This document shows positions 26,130 to 33,596 of a stretch of 64,000 bases of DNA, piece after piece. Every line of letters begins with the position of its first letter. Position 1 is the first letter of the stretch. A program made the position numbers and the translations under genes. Under the pieces are notes generated by a model, which saw nothing but the letters and a program-made list of their open reading frames with translations, searched no databases and was not told the DNA's origin. This DNA comes from Novosphingobium sp. (lineage in GTDB: Bacteria > Pseudomonadota > Alphaproteobacteria > Sphingomonadales > Sphingomonadaceae): positions 28,982 to 92,981 of the forward strand of contig NZ_JAUYNB010000012.1 of NCBI RefSeq assembly GCF_030699305.1, read 5' to 3'.

Positions 26130-26150
26130 GGAAGCCAGCGGTCAACCGAC
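26126..26150 (+). promoter_or_regulatory. ECF promoter motif GTAAGG-N15-CGAC (copy 2)
   Basis: GTAAGG at 26126-26131 (overlapping the anti-sigma stop codon) and CGAC at 26147-26150, spacer 15. The start codon of the TVP38/reductase fusion lies 36 bases after the -10. Confidence 0.75.
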
Positions 26151-26186
26151 CAAGCGGCAACAGCAATTTCGATCAGGAGCTATTTG

Positions 26187-28337
26187 TTGAAACGTATTGC
26201 CGTTGCCAGTCTGCTTGTGATCGGCCTTGCCGCATGGTTCCTGCTCGATCTCGGGCAGTATCTGACGCTCGATGCACTTAAGGCGCAGCAGGCAGCGGTC
26301 GAGGGTTTCTATCAGGCCAACCCGCTGCTGGTTCTGGCGGCCTTTTTCGCCATCTACGTGATCCTGACCGCGCTTTCCGTTCCTGGCGCGGCGATCTTGA
26401 CGCTTGGCGCAGGGGCGGTCTTTGGCGTGACAACCGGCACGCTCGTTGTCTCTTTTGCCTCGTCCATCGGCGCGACGCTTGCCTTTCTTGCCTCGCGCTA
26501 TCTGTTCCGTGATGCCGTCCAGTCCCGCTTTGGAGCCCGTTTGCGCTCGGTGAACGAAGGTGTGGCGCGCGATGGTGCGTTCTACCTGTTCTCGCTGCGC
26601 CTTGTCCCTGTCTTCCCGTTCTTCGCGGTCAACCTGCTGATGGGGCTGACCCCGATCCGGACGTGGACCTATTACTGGGTAAGCCAGCTGGGCATGTTCC
26701 TGGGCACGATAGTCTACGTCAATGCCGGGACACAGCTGGCGCGGATCGACGCACTGTCCGACATTGCCTCTCCCGGGCTGCTGGCTTCGTTCGCTGCGCT
26801 TGGTGCGCTGCCATGGGTGGGGAAGTGGATCATGGCTGCCATCAGGCGGCGACGCGTCTATGCGCGGTGGCAGCGCCCCGCGCGGTTCGACCGCAACCTG
26901 GTTGTGATTGGTGGCGGTGCCGCAGGACTGGTTTCGTCGTACATTGCCGCAACGGTCAAGGCGAAGGTGACGCTGGTCGAAGCCTCCAAGATGGGCGGCG
27001 ATTGCCTCAACTATGGCTGCGTCCCGTCCAAGGCGCTGATCAAGTCGGCAAAGGTTGCTCATCAGATGCGCCATGCCGAAGCCTACGGGCTCGATCCCGC
27101 CGAGCCGGGATTCAGCTTCAAGGCTGTCATGCAGCGCATTCACGACGTGATCGCTGCCATCGAACCCCATGACAGCGTCGAGCGCTATGCCGGCCTCGGG
27201 GTCGATGTCGTGAAGGGCTATGCGACGATCATCGATCCCTGGACGGTCGAGATCGCGCGCGATGACGGAACGACGCAGCGGCTGACGACACGTTCGATTA
27301 TCATCGCGGCGGGCGCGGCCCCGTTGGTGCCCCCGCTTCCGGGAATCGAGGATAGCGGATACCTGACGAGCGACACGCTATGGGAAGAGTTCGCCAAGCT
27401 CGACGCCATTCCGCGCCGGATCGTGGTCCTTGGCGGCGGACCGATCGGGTCGGAGCTGAGCCAGGCCTTCGCCCGGCTTGGAGCGGAAGTAAGCCAGGTC
27501 GAGATGGGTCCTCGTTTGCTGCCGCGCGAGGACGCCGATGTCGCCGAGATTGCGCGTAACGCCCAGGAAGCCGCTGGGGTAAGGGTGCTGACCGAGCACA
27601 AGGCCTTGCGCTTCGAGCGGCATGGAGACCAGCGCGTACTCGTCGTCAGTCATCAGGACATCGAACAGGTCCTGCCTTATGACGCCGTCATCATGGCCGT
27701 CGGGCGCAAGGCGCGGCTTTCCGGCTATGGCCTGGAGGATATCGGGATCGAAACCGAGCGTACAGTCGTCACCGATGATTACCTCGCGACGCTGTACCCC
27801 AACATCTACGCCGCCGGAGACGTCGCCGGGCCTTACCAGTTCACTCACACCGCATCGCACCAGGCCTGGTTCGCCAGCGTCAACGCACTGTTCGGCCAGT
27901 TCTGGCGGTTCAAGGCCGACTACCGGGTCATTCCCTGGACCACCTTCATCGATCCCGAAGTGGCGCGCGTCGGGCTCAACGAGCAGGAAGCGCGCGAGCA
28001 GGGTGTGGCCCACGAAGTCACGGTCTTTCCGATGCACGAGCTCGATCGCGCGATCGCGGAAAGCGCCACCCAGGGCTTCGTCAAAGTTCTCACGCCTCCC
28101 GGCAAGGACCGTATTCTTGGCGTCACCATCGTCGGCGATCACGCCGGTGAGCTGCTGGCCGAATATGTGCTGGCGATGAAGCACGGACTTGGGCTGAACA
28201 AGATCATGGCAACGATCCACACCTATCCGACCATGGCCGAAGCCAACAAATATGCGGCGGGCGAGTGGAAGAAGAAGCATGCGCCCGAAGGCCTGATCCG
28301 CTTCGTGGAACGCTATCATGCGTGGCGTCGGGGCTGA
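26187..28337 (+). CDS. Fusion: TVP38/TMEM64 (VTT) membrane domain + MerA-like disulfide oxidoreductase
   Basis: About 716 residues from TTG 26187 (AGGAG seven bases upstream; TTG 26184 is the alternative). Residues 1-230 form a VTT/DedA-like domain (GAAILTLGAGAVFGVTTGTLVVSFASSIGATLAFLASRY, key part FASSIGATLAFLASRY, and LRLVPVFPFFAVNLLMGLTPI). Residues about 235-716 form a class-I disulfide reductase: VVIGGGAAGLVSS, redox pair in GGDCLNYGCVPSK (about Cys273/Cys278), VVLGGGPIGSELSQAFARLG, YAAGDVAG, and the dimer interface TIHTYPTMAEANK. The C-terminal Cys pair of true mercuric reductases is absent, so Hg(II) is not the evident substrate. A membrane-linked thiol or dye reductase for stress defence is likely. 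Confidence 0.9.
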   Translation: MKRIAVASLLVIGLAAWFLLDLGQYLTLDALKAQQAAVEGFYQANPLLVLAAFFAIYVILTALSVPGAAILTLGAGAVFGVTTGTLVVSFASSIGATLAFLASRYLFRDAVQSRFGARLRSVNEGVARDGAFYLFSLRLVPVFPFFAVNLLMGLTPIRTWTYYWVSQLGMFLGTIVYVNAGTQLARIDALSDIASPGLLASFAALGALPWVGKWIMAAIRRRRVYARWQRPARFDRNLVVIGGGAAGLVSSYIAATVKAKVTLVEASKMGGDCLNYGCVPSKALIKSAKVAHQMRHAEAYGLDPAEPGFSFKAVMQRIHDVIAAIEPHDSVERYAGLGVDVVKGYATIIDPWTVEIARDDGTTQRLTTRSIIIAAGAAPLVPPLPGIEDSGYLTSDTLWEEFAKLDAIPRRIVVLGGGPIGSELSQAFARLGAEVSQVEMGPRLLPREDADVAEIARNAQEAAGVRVLTEHKALRFERHGDQRVLVVSHQDIEQVLPYDAVIMAVGRKARLSGYGLEDIGIETERTVVTDDYLATLYPNIYAAGDVAGPYQFTHTASHQAWFASVNALFGQFWRFKADYRVIPWTTFIDPEVARVGLNEQEAREQGVAHEVTVFPMHELDRAIAESATQGFVKVLTPPGKDRILGVTIVGDHAGELLAEYVLAMKHGLGLNKIMATIHTYPTMAEANKYAAGEWKKKHAPEGLIRFVERYHAWRRG

Positions 28338-28358
28338 CCGGGTTTTTTGTCAGGGGCT

Positions 28359-28384
28359 GTAACCAAAGCTGCTTCAGGCACGAA
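28359..28384 (+). promoter_or_regulatory. SigF-type ECF promoter motif GTAACC-N16-CGAA (copy 3), Cys-peptide operon
   Basis: GTAACC 28359-28364, 16-base spacer, CGAA 28381-28384. The first ATG of the Cys-rich gene is only about ten bases after the -10, so its message would be nearly or fully leaderless, or translation begins further in (Met 28424). Confidence 0.8.
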
Positions 28385-28393
28385 CAAGAGTCT

Positions 28394-28741
28394 ATGGGCC
28401 GTCTCAAGCTACTCGTGTTGGCCATGCTTTTTGCAGTGGTAGGCCCGCTGCCGGGTCTGGCGGCCGTCCAGACAAGCGATCATCGTCCGGCTGCCACATG
28501 CACGCAATGTTGCGACGACCAATCCAGTGGTTGCGCGGCAGAGTTTACGGCCTGCAAACGTATATGCGCCGCAGCAGTCATCCCCGTGTCTCTCGCGCTT
28601 GAAAGTCATCGCGCTGTTGGAGTTCGCGGTTCCCGGGCGTCGCAATCACTCGAATCCATCTCCGAAAAGCCGGTTCCGCCCCCGCCCAGGGTGCGGTCCG
28701 CGCGACTACAACCGAAAACACATTCTGGAGAATTGATATGA
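28394..28741 (+). CDS. Secreted Cys-rich protein of unknown function
   Basis: 115 residues. Signal peptide MGRLKLLVLAMLFAVVGPLPGLAA, then a Cys cluster TCTQCCDDQSSGCAAEF-TACKRICAAA: six cysteines spaced C-x2-CC-x6-C-x6-C-x3-C. The C-terminal half is Ser/Pro/Arg-rich and has no cysteine. I do not recognise a family; Cys spacing and SigF-type promoter suggest periplasmic metal binding. Stop overlaps the next tiny gene by ATGA. Confidence 0.65.
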   Translation: MGRLKLLVLAMLFAVVGPLPGLAAVQTSDHRPAATCTQCCDDQSSGCAAEFTACKRICAAAVIPVSLALESHRAVGVRGSRASQSLESISEKPVPPPPRVRSARLQPKTHSGELI

Positions 28742-28869
28742 AACTCATCACCAAGATCATCGCTGCCTCGGCCCTTTTGACGCCTGGCATGGCCTTTGCG
28801 GCCAGTCCGTCGACCTTTGCCGAGGCCTGCTGTGCGTTGGCCGCTTGCTGCGGACTGCCGTGCTGCTGA
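28738..28869 (+). CDS. 43-residue secreted peptide with three CC pairs
   Basis: Signal peptide MKLITKIIAASALLTPGMAFA, then a mature part of about 22 residues ending EACCALAACCGLPCC: six cysteines, all as adjacent pairs. Start overlaps the stop of the Cys-rich gene by four bases (ATGA), with GGAG eight bases upstream. Below usual size limits, so normally missed. Composition points to metal binding or a modified peptide comparable to bufferins, which it does not resemble in sequence. It could be a substrate of BufB/BufC in trans; that is speculation. Confidence 0.65.
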   Translation: MKLITKIIAASALLTPGMAFAASPSTFAEACCALAACCGLPCC

Positions 28870-28882
28870 TGGCATGAGAGGG

Positions 28883-28912
28883 GGGCTGGCGGATGGAAGC
28901 GTCCGTCAGCCC
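28883..28912 (+). repeat. Hairpin between the CC peptide gene and the DoxX-like gene
   Basis: Arms GGGCTGGCGGA and TCCGTCAGCCC (one G-U pair) with an 8-base loop, directly after the peptide stop. No T-run follows. It may protect the upstream mRNA or partially terminate, giving more peptide than DoxX-like protein. Confidence 0.55.
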
Positions 28913-28977
28913 TCAGCAATTTCCAATTCCCGCGCTGGTCGGCTGCGCACACATGCCGCGACAGAAGGAGTGAATCC

Positions 28978-29409
28978 ATGAAGGCAAAAAGTCTTTTGTT
29001 CCTGCGGCTCGGTACAGGGCTGCTGCTCATTATCTGGGGCCTGGTTCGCGTTGTCGAACCGGGCATGGGCGCCCACGTCAGCGAGAAATACTATTCCGGG
29101 ATCGGGGCCGCGCACACTGTCCAGTTGGCATGGGGCGCGGCGCTGCTCGCAATCGGGGTGCTGACCGTGCTCGGTCTGTGGCGGCGTTGGGTCTACCTGG
29201 CGCAAGCAGTGGTGCTGGTCAGTGGTGCTCTCTCGATCTGGAAATATCTGCTCGATCCATTCGGCATGTGGCTGCTGACTCGCGAGACGAGCCAGATTCT
29301 CTTCTTCCCTTCGTTGACAGTGGCGGCTGCGTCGCTGGTGCTGTTCGCGTTTCGCGACGAGGATACGATTTCGCTCGATAGCTGGCGAGCTGGACGGCGC
29401 GGGCTTTGA
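28978..29409 (+). CDS. DoxX-like four-helix membrane protein
   Basis: 143 residues with four membrane segments (LLFLRLGTGLLLIIWGLVRV, VQLAWGAALLAIGVLTVLGL, VYLAQAVVLVSGALSIWKYLL, LTVAAASLVLFAF). Starts like DoxX/DoxD proteins (R-x-G-T-G-x-L-L-x-x-W-G), and GAGGGAG-like AAGGAG precedes ATG 28978. Follows the Cys peptides as the doxX gene follows bufC, hinting at a shared need for a DoxX-type partner. Confidence 0.75.
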   Translation: MKAKSLLFLRLGTGLLLIIWGLVRVVEPGMGAHVSEKYYSGIGAAHTVQLAWGAALLAIGVLTVLGLWRRWVYLAQAVVLVSGALSIWKYLLDPFGMWLLTRETSQILFFPSLTVAAASLVLFAFRDEDTISLDSWRAGRRGL

Positions 29410-29462
29410 CGCCGCTTTGACAGTGGCTGAAATCTTGCCAGCACGATCAACTTGAGATCCGC

Positions 29463-30236
29463 TTAGGCTGCGCTGATCGATAAGGGCAGGCGATCGTCCC
29501 AGCTCAGGGCGCGATGATCGAACCCGCCAGCGACAGTCGGCTTGACGATGTCGAAGTAAGGCGAGACATCGAAATCCCGCGGCGTGAACAGGCTATGGTG
29601 GCGGATGTGCAGGATGTCGCGGACGCAGCCCTGGCAGTCCGGGTCCTCGACAAGTTCCCGGGTAATTTGCGGAAGGATCGGGTATCGGATCGACTGGAAC
29701 GCCTGGGCTACCAGCGTTGAGCAGATCGCCTTCGTGGGCTCCCCGCTGCCGAGCGCTATCATCCGCCGTCGCCAGCTTGAGGGCACGGGCGGCGTGGGGC
29801 ACAGGTAACGGGCAAGATCGACAACGTTGGCGAGGTCGTATTCGTCGCCGACGTGTCCCAGTGCAAAATCGACAACCACGCTAATGTCCTTCTCCGTAAG
29901 ACCGATCGGCCGGCAGATGCGGGTGTGGAGGCCCGCGAACTCAGCAAGCGAAACGACCCTTACACCATCCACGGCATCGGCTTCGACGAACTGCGGGGAA
30001 GCGTCCGAACTACCATCGGCAGCGGAGATACACAGCGCCGCATGCGACCAGGTAGACTGGGTGAGATACTTGATTGCCGTGCTGATGCGCTGCCTGCCAT
30101 CGACCAGCAGGACGTCGCCGGGCTGAATGATCCGGCGCAGCACTTCGGGGTCGGTAGGGGCGTTGGCATAGGGTGCGCGCGAAGGCCCGGTCAGGAATCC
30201 GGCCAGTTGCCGACCGACCCACAGCAAGAGCCCCAT
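29463..30236 (-). CDS. NlpC/P60-type (YiiX-like permuted) papain-fold hydrolase
   Basis: 257 residues. Permuted NlpC/P60 order: QPGDVLLVDG then SHAALCISA (catalytic His first), HVGDEYDLANVVDLARYL, and the later TKAICSTLVAQAFQ (nucleophile Cys). A short N-terminal hydrophobic segment (MGLLLWVGRQLAGFL) may anchor it. Family activity is on lipids or peptidoglycan-like amides; substrate unknown. Preceded by a 35-codon ORF and a SigF-type promoter on the minus strand. Confidence 0.75.
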   Translation of the reverse strand: MGLLLWVGRQLAGFLTGPSRAPYANAPTDPEVLRRIIQPGDVLLVDGRQRISTAIKYLTQSTWSHAALCISAADGSSDASPQFVEADAVDGVRVVSLAEFAGLHTRICRPIGLTEKDISVVVDFALGHVGDEYDLANVVDLARYLCPTPPVPSSWRRRMIALGSGEPTKAICSTLVAQAFQSIRYPILPQITRELVEDPDCQGCVRDILHIRHHSLFTPRDFDVSPYFDIVKPTVAGGFDHRALSWDDRLPLSISAA

Positions 30237-30239
30237 CGC

Positions 30240-30347
30240 TCAGCCCGGCATAGCCAGGATGATCTCAATCGGCTCGGCCATGGGCGCTGTTTCCCGAATA
30301 GAGGTGATCTGGCGACCTTTGCGGTTCACGATGCTGGAAATCTTCAT
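30240..30347 (-). CDS. Small ORF, 35 residues, resembling the start of a CBS domain
   Basis: ATG 30347 with GGAG upstream; stop three bases before the P60 gene ATG. The peptide MKISSIVNRKGRQITSIRE and its continuation look like the opening of a stand-alone CBS-domain protein (K-V-x-x-I-L-x-x-K-G-x-x-I-x-T-V). Either a truncated CBS gene or a leader peptide for the hydrolase gene. Confidence 0.4.
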   Translation of the reverse strand: MKISSIVNRKGRQITSIRETAPMAEPIEIILAMPG

Positions 30348-30381
30348 ACTGCTGGCTCCGATCCTGGCCCCTGCCTGAATA

Positions 30382-30407
30382 TTCGGATCGAGATGCGGGC
30401 TGGTTAC
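30382..30407 (-). promoter_or_regulatory. SigF-type ECF promoter motif GTAACC-N16-CGAA (copy 4)
   Basis: On the minus strand: GTAACC complement at 30407-30402 and CGAA complement at 30385-30382, spacer exactly 16. Located 35 bases before the small ORF start (30347) and the P60 hydrolase. Lies back-to-back with the GTAAGG motif for the TonB receptor. Confidence 0.75.
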
Positions 30408-30474
30408 AGGCGTCTGCAAATTGCCCTCGTAGCTGGTCTCCAGGGTGATCTTGCGGCGTGATCAAAATGACGTT

Positions 30475-30499
30475 GTAAGGATTTGGCCGGGTGACCGAC
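30475..30499 (+). promoter_or_regulatory. ECF promoter motif GTAAGG-N15-CGAC (copy 3), TonB operon
   Basis: GTAAGG 30475-30480, CGAC 30496-30499, within CGTTGTAAGG as in copy 1. The TonB receptor start is 56 bases downstream. Confidence 0.75.
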
Positions 30500-30554
30500 A
30501 AACGGGGCATCAAACCCTACCGAGGCTCGCCTCGAGAAGCATTGGAGATCCTGC

Positions 30555-33500
30555 TTGTTATCGTCCCGCCTCCTTGTCTCGGCATGCGTGCTGGCTGTTG
30601 CAACCGTCGCTGATCCTGCCCTTGCCCAGCAAGCCGGGGTGCAGATCGCCCTGGTGGATGCCTCCACCAACCAGCCAGCGGCGGATGTCGAAGTGCGGAT
30701 CGAGAATGCCGATATCGGCTACTCCCGGACCGCGCGTTCGGACGAGCAGGGATTCGTTCGGATCGAAGGTCTGACGACCGCTGGAACCTACCGGGTCACG
30801 ACCGCCGCCGGGGGCAGCTACGAAAGCGATCAACAGGCCAGTGTTGAGCTGCGCTCCAACTTCACCAGCAGCGTAACACTGCGCCTTGTGCCAGTGGGCG
30901 GCGGAACCATTGTCGTCACCGGCGCACGCGGAATCACACGCCTCAATACCGTCAATGCCGAGGTCTCGGCTTCGCTTGGCAAGGCCGAACTTGTGGCTTT
31001 ACCCATTGAAGGGCGCGATGTGATCGGTGCACTGGTTCGCCTGCCCAATGTCGTGGCCTCGACCGGGTTCTTCCCCGAAGCACCGTCGGTGTCGATCAAC
31101 GGCTCGAACGGACTCGATACCAACTACCTCTTTGATGGGCTCGACAATAACGAGAACTTCCTGGGCGGCCTCAAGTTTCCGGTTCCGCTGGGCTTTACCC
31201 GGGACGTGACGGTGCTCGCGAACTCCTATTCGGTGGCCTATGGCCGGACGGCGAACGGCGTGGTCAACTATACCTCACCTTCGGGCAGCAACGACTATCA
31301 CGGCGAGGTCTATGCGCTGGTGCGTCCAGGTCGCCCACTCGATGCAATCACTCCTTTCCCACGGCGCGACCTGTCAGGCAATCCGGTTGGCGAGAGCTTC
31401 GAGCGATACCAGGCCGGTGCGAGCATTGGCGGTCCGATCGCTCGCGACAGGACCTTCTTCTATGCCAATTTCGAATATACCCGCGATCGCAATCAGCAGG
31501 TGGTCGATGCGCCTGCATTGGGCGTGGTGGATACGGTCACCGGCAACAATGAATTCTACCTCGGTTCGGTCCGGCTCGACCACCGCCTGACCGAGGACTG
31601 GACGCTGGGCCTGAGGGCCAGTTTCGGGCGGGTGACCATTGACCGACCTGGCGGCGGCCTTGGCGGCGGCAACGTAACCTTTCCTTCGGCGGGTTCGGAC
31701 CAGGACCGCTTCTCGACGCTGGTCGCGGCAACGGCGAGCTATTCCGGGGAGAGCTGGAGCTATGACGGCGCGGTCCAGTTCAGCCGCTTTCGCTGGGATT
31801 ACGGCAAGCCCAAGGGGCCGGCCGGGCCGCAAGTCGTGATTCGAGGGTCCAGTGGGCTGACCGTCGGTGTCGTCGGCCACCCCGGCTTCGTGTTCAATGA
31901 CCTCGAAGAGACCTGGCAAACGACGCACCGGCTGCAACGCAAGCTGGGCAATCACAAACTGAGCTTCGGCGCCGATGTCATCCATTCCGATTTTGCGCTG
32001 CTGGGCGGCGGCAATCCGGACGGAAACTTCACGGTAGACCTGACTGCCCCGCAACTTGCCAGCCTGTCCTCGAAGGGCCTGGCTCTGTCGGCGCAGGACG
32101 TCCTTGCTCTCAACCCGGCGGTGGCCAACTATTCAGTCGAACTGCGCCCGCAGAATTTCGGCACCGGGCAGACGCAGCTGGCATTCTACGTCGAGGACGA
32201 ATGGCAACTCAGTCCGAAACTGACGGCGACGCTGGGTCTGCGATGGGATTACGACAGCCTGACAGGAAAAGGAGGCAAGGGCGGCGATTACGATAATTTC
32301 GCGCCGCGCTTCGCACTCAACTACCGGCCCGATGCCCGCTCTACCTTACGGTTCGGAGCCGGGCTTTTCTATGGCAAGCTTTCCTATGCCGTCATTTCCG
32401 ACGCACTCCAGCGCAACACGACTTCGCCGGGCTTTCTGGGCCAGCTCGGCCAGCTCCAGTCGCTCGGCATCATTCCGGCGGGAACCGATCTCAGCCGGAT
32501 AACTTTCGACGGCAACCTGACCGTCTCGCCGAACTGCGCCACCGTCTCGACCTGCCCGACGCCGCAGCAGGTCCAGGGTCAGCGTGCTACGGCAACCCTG
32601 GGCGAGGCGCGCATCCTGAGCCCCGATGGATACCAGAGCCCGTGGAGCCTGCAGCTCAGTGGTGGATACCAGTTCCAGGCAACCGACACGATCACGCTCT
32701 CCGCCGACGTGATCTACAGCCGCTCTCACAATCTGGTGCGGCTGCGCGATCTCAATGCGCCGACGCCTTTCACCCCCAACCTTGCCAACCTGACGCCGAC
32801 GAATATCACTCTGCTGCAAAGCCAGCCCGACAATGCTTCGCGGTTTGCGCTCGCGCAGTCGCTCGGCCTCGTGCGCAGCCAGGCGGATGCCGATGCGACC
32901 CGCCCGGTCGCGTTGGTGGCCGGAGGCGCGCGTCAGATCACCGTGTCCGAGACTGCGGGAGAGGCCGAATACAAGGCGCTGATCCTGCAGGTGAACAAGG
33001 CGCGAGGCTCCGATGCTTACGCCTTCCGCCTGAGCTACACGCTGTCCAGCCTGAAGAACGATACTGACGACATCAACTTCCGCGCGGCCAACGCCAACCT
33101 CTTCAGCACCGAATGGGGTCCATCGGCCAACGACCGGCGTCATGTTATCTCGGCGGTCGGTTATCTCTACCCGCTGGAGGGTTTGACGCTCAGCGTGGCC
33201 GGACTGTTCCAGTCGGGCCAACCCGTCAACCTCGTGCCCGACGCGCGGATCTTCGGCACGCCGGATCTCAATGGCGACGGAGCCTCTTTCGGCGAGAACT
33301 TCGTCGGCAATTCCGACCGTTATCCGGGTGCCACGCGCAATTCGGGCCGCCTCCCCTGGTCAGCCACCGTCGATCTTGGGCTGCGCTATGCCATCCCCGG
33401 CTTTGGCGGACGGTTCGAGCTGAGCGCCGACGTGTTCAACCTGTTCAACACGAACAACGAATCTGGTTTTGCCAACGCCGCGACGACCTCGAACCAGGTC

Positions 33501-33584
33501 CAGTTCGGCGGCGGCGCGCCCTTCGTGCAGCGCAACGCCGGGCCGCCTCGTCAATTCCAGTTCGGTGCGGCATACAAGTTCTGA
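30555..33584 (+). CDS. TonB-dependent outer-membrane receptor with carboxypeptidase-regulatory-like domain
   Basis: 1009 residues from TTG 30555. Signal peptide ends at ADPALAQQ. Residues about 27-110 form a CarboxypepD_reg-like beta domain (VQIALVDASTNQPAADVEVRIENADIG, key DASTNQPAADVEV), about 125-235 the plug (GRDVIGALVRLPNVVASTG, FDGLDNNENFLGG), then the 22-strand barrel, ending with the outer-membrane C-terminal Phe (FQFGAAYKF). This is the Oar-like group. First of four genes with close spacing (CNT transporter, CDP-alcohol phosphotransferase, AhpD-like). Substrate unknown, perhaps a nucleoside or nucleotide given the next gene. Confidence 0.92.
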   Translation: MLSSRLLVSACVLAVATVADPALAQQAGVQIALVDASTNQPAADVEVRIENADIGYSRTARSDEQGFVRIEGLTTAGTYRVTTAAGGSYESDQQASVELRSNFTSSVTLRLVPVGGGTIVVTGARGITRLNTVNAEVSASLGKAELVALPIEGRDVIGALVRLPNVVASTGFFPEAPSVSINGSNGLDTNYLFDGLDNNENFLGGLKFPVPLGFTRDVTVLANSYSVAYGRTANGVVNYTSPSGSNDYHGEVYALVRPGRPLDAITPFPRRDLSGNPVGESFERYQAGASIGGPIARDRTFFYANFEYTRDRNQQVVDAPALGVVDTVTGNNEFYLGSVRLDHRLTEDWTLGLRASFGRVTIDRPGGGLGGGNVTFPSAGSDQDRFSTLVAATASYSGESWSYDGAVQFSRFRWDYGKPKGPAGPQVVIRGSSGLTVGVVGHPGFVFNDLEETWQTTHRLQRKLGNHKLSFGADVIHSDFALLGGGNPDGNFTVDLTAPQLASLSSKGLALSAQDVLALNPAVANYSVELRPQNFGTGQTQLAFYVEDEWQLSPKLTATLGLRWDYDSLTGKGGKGGDYDNFAPRFALNYRPDARSTLRFGAGLFYGKLSYAVISDALQRNTTSPGFLGQLGQLQSLGIIPAGTDLSRITFDGNLTVSPNCATVSTCPTPQQVQGQRATATLGEARILSPDGYQSPWSLQLSGGYQFQATDTITLSADVIYSRSHNLVRLRDLNAPTPFTPNLANLTPTNITLLQSQPDNASRFALAQSLGLVRSQADADATRPVALVAGGARQITVSETAGEAEYKALILQVNKARGSDAYAFRLSYTLSSLKNDTDDINFRAANANLFSTEWGPSANDRRHVISAVGYLYPLEGLTLSVAGLFQSGQPVNLVPDARIFGTPDLNGDGASFGENFVGNSDRYPGATRNSGRLPWSATVDLGLRYAIPGFGGRFELSADVFNLFNTNNESGFANAATTSNQVQFGGGAPFVQRNAGPPRQFQFGAAYKF

Positions 33585-33596
33585 CAAGGGGGCAGG

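Noticed and set aside
26187..28337. Mercuric reductase (merA) annotation
   Set aside because: Active-site disulfide and dimer domain are present, but the C-terminal Cys pair and NmerA domain are not, and no mer genes are near.
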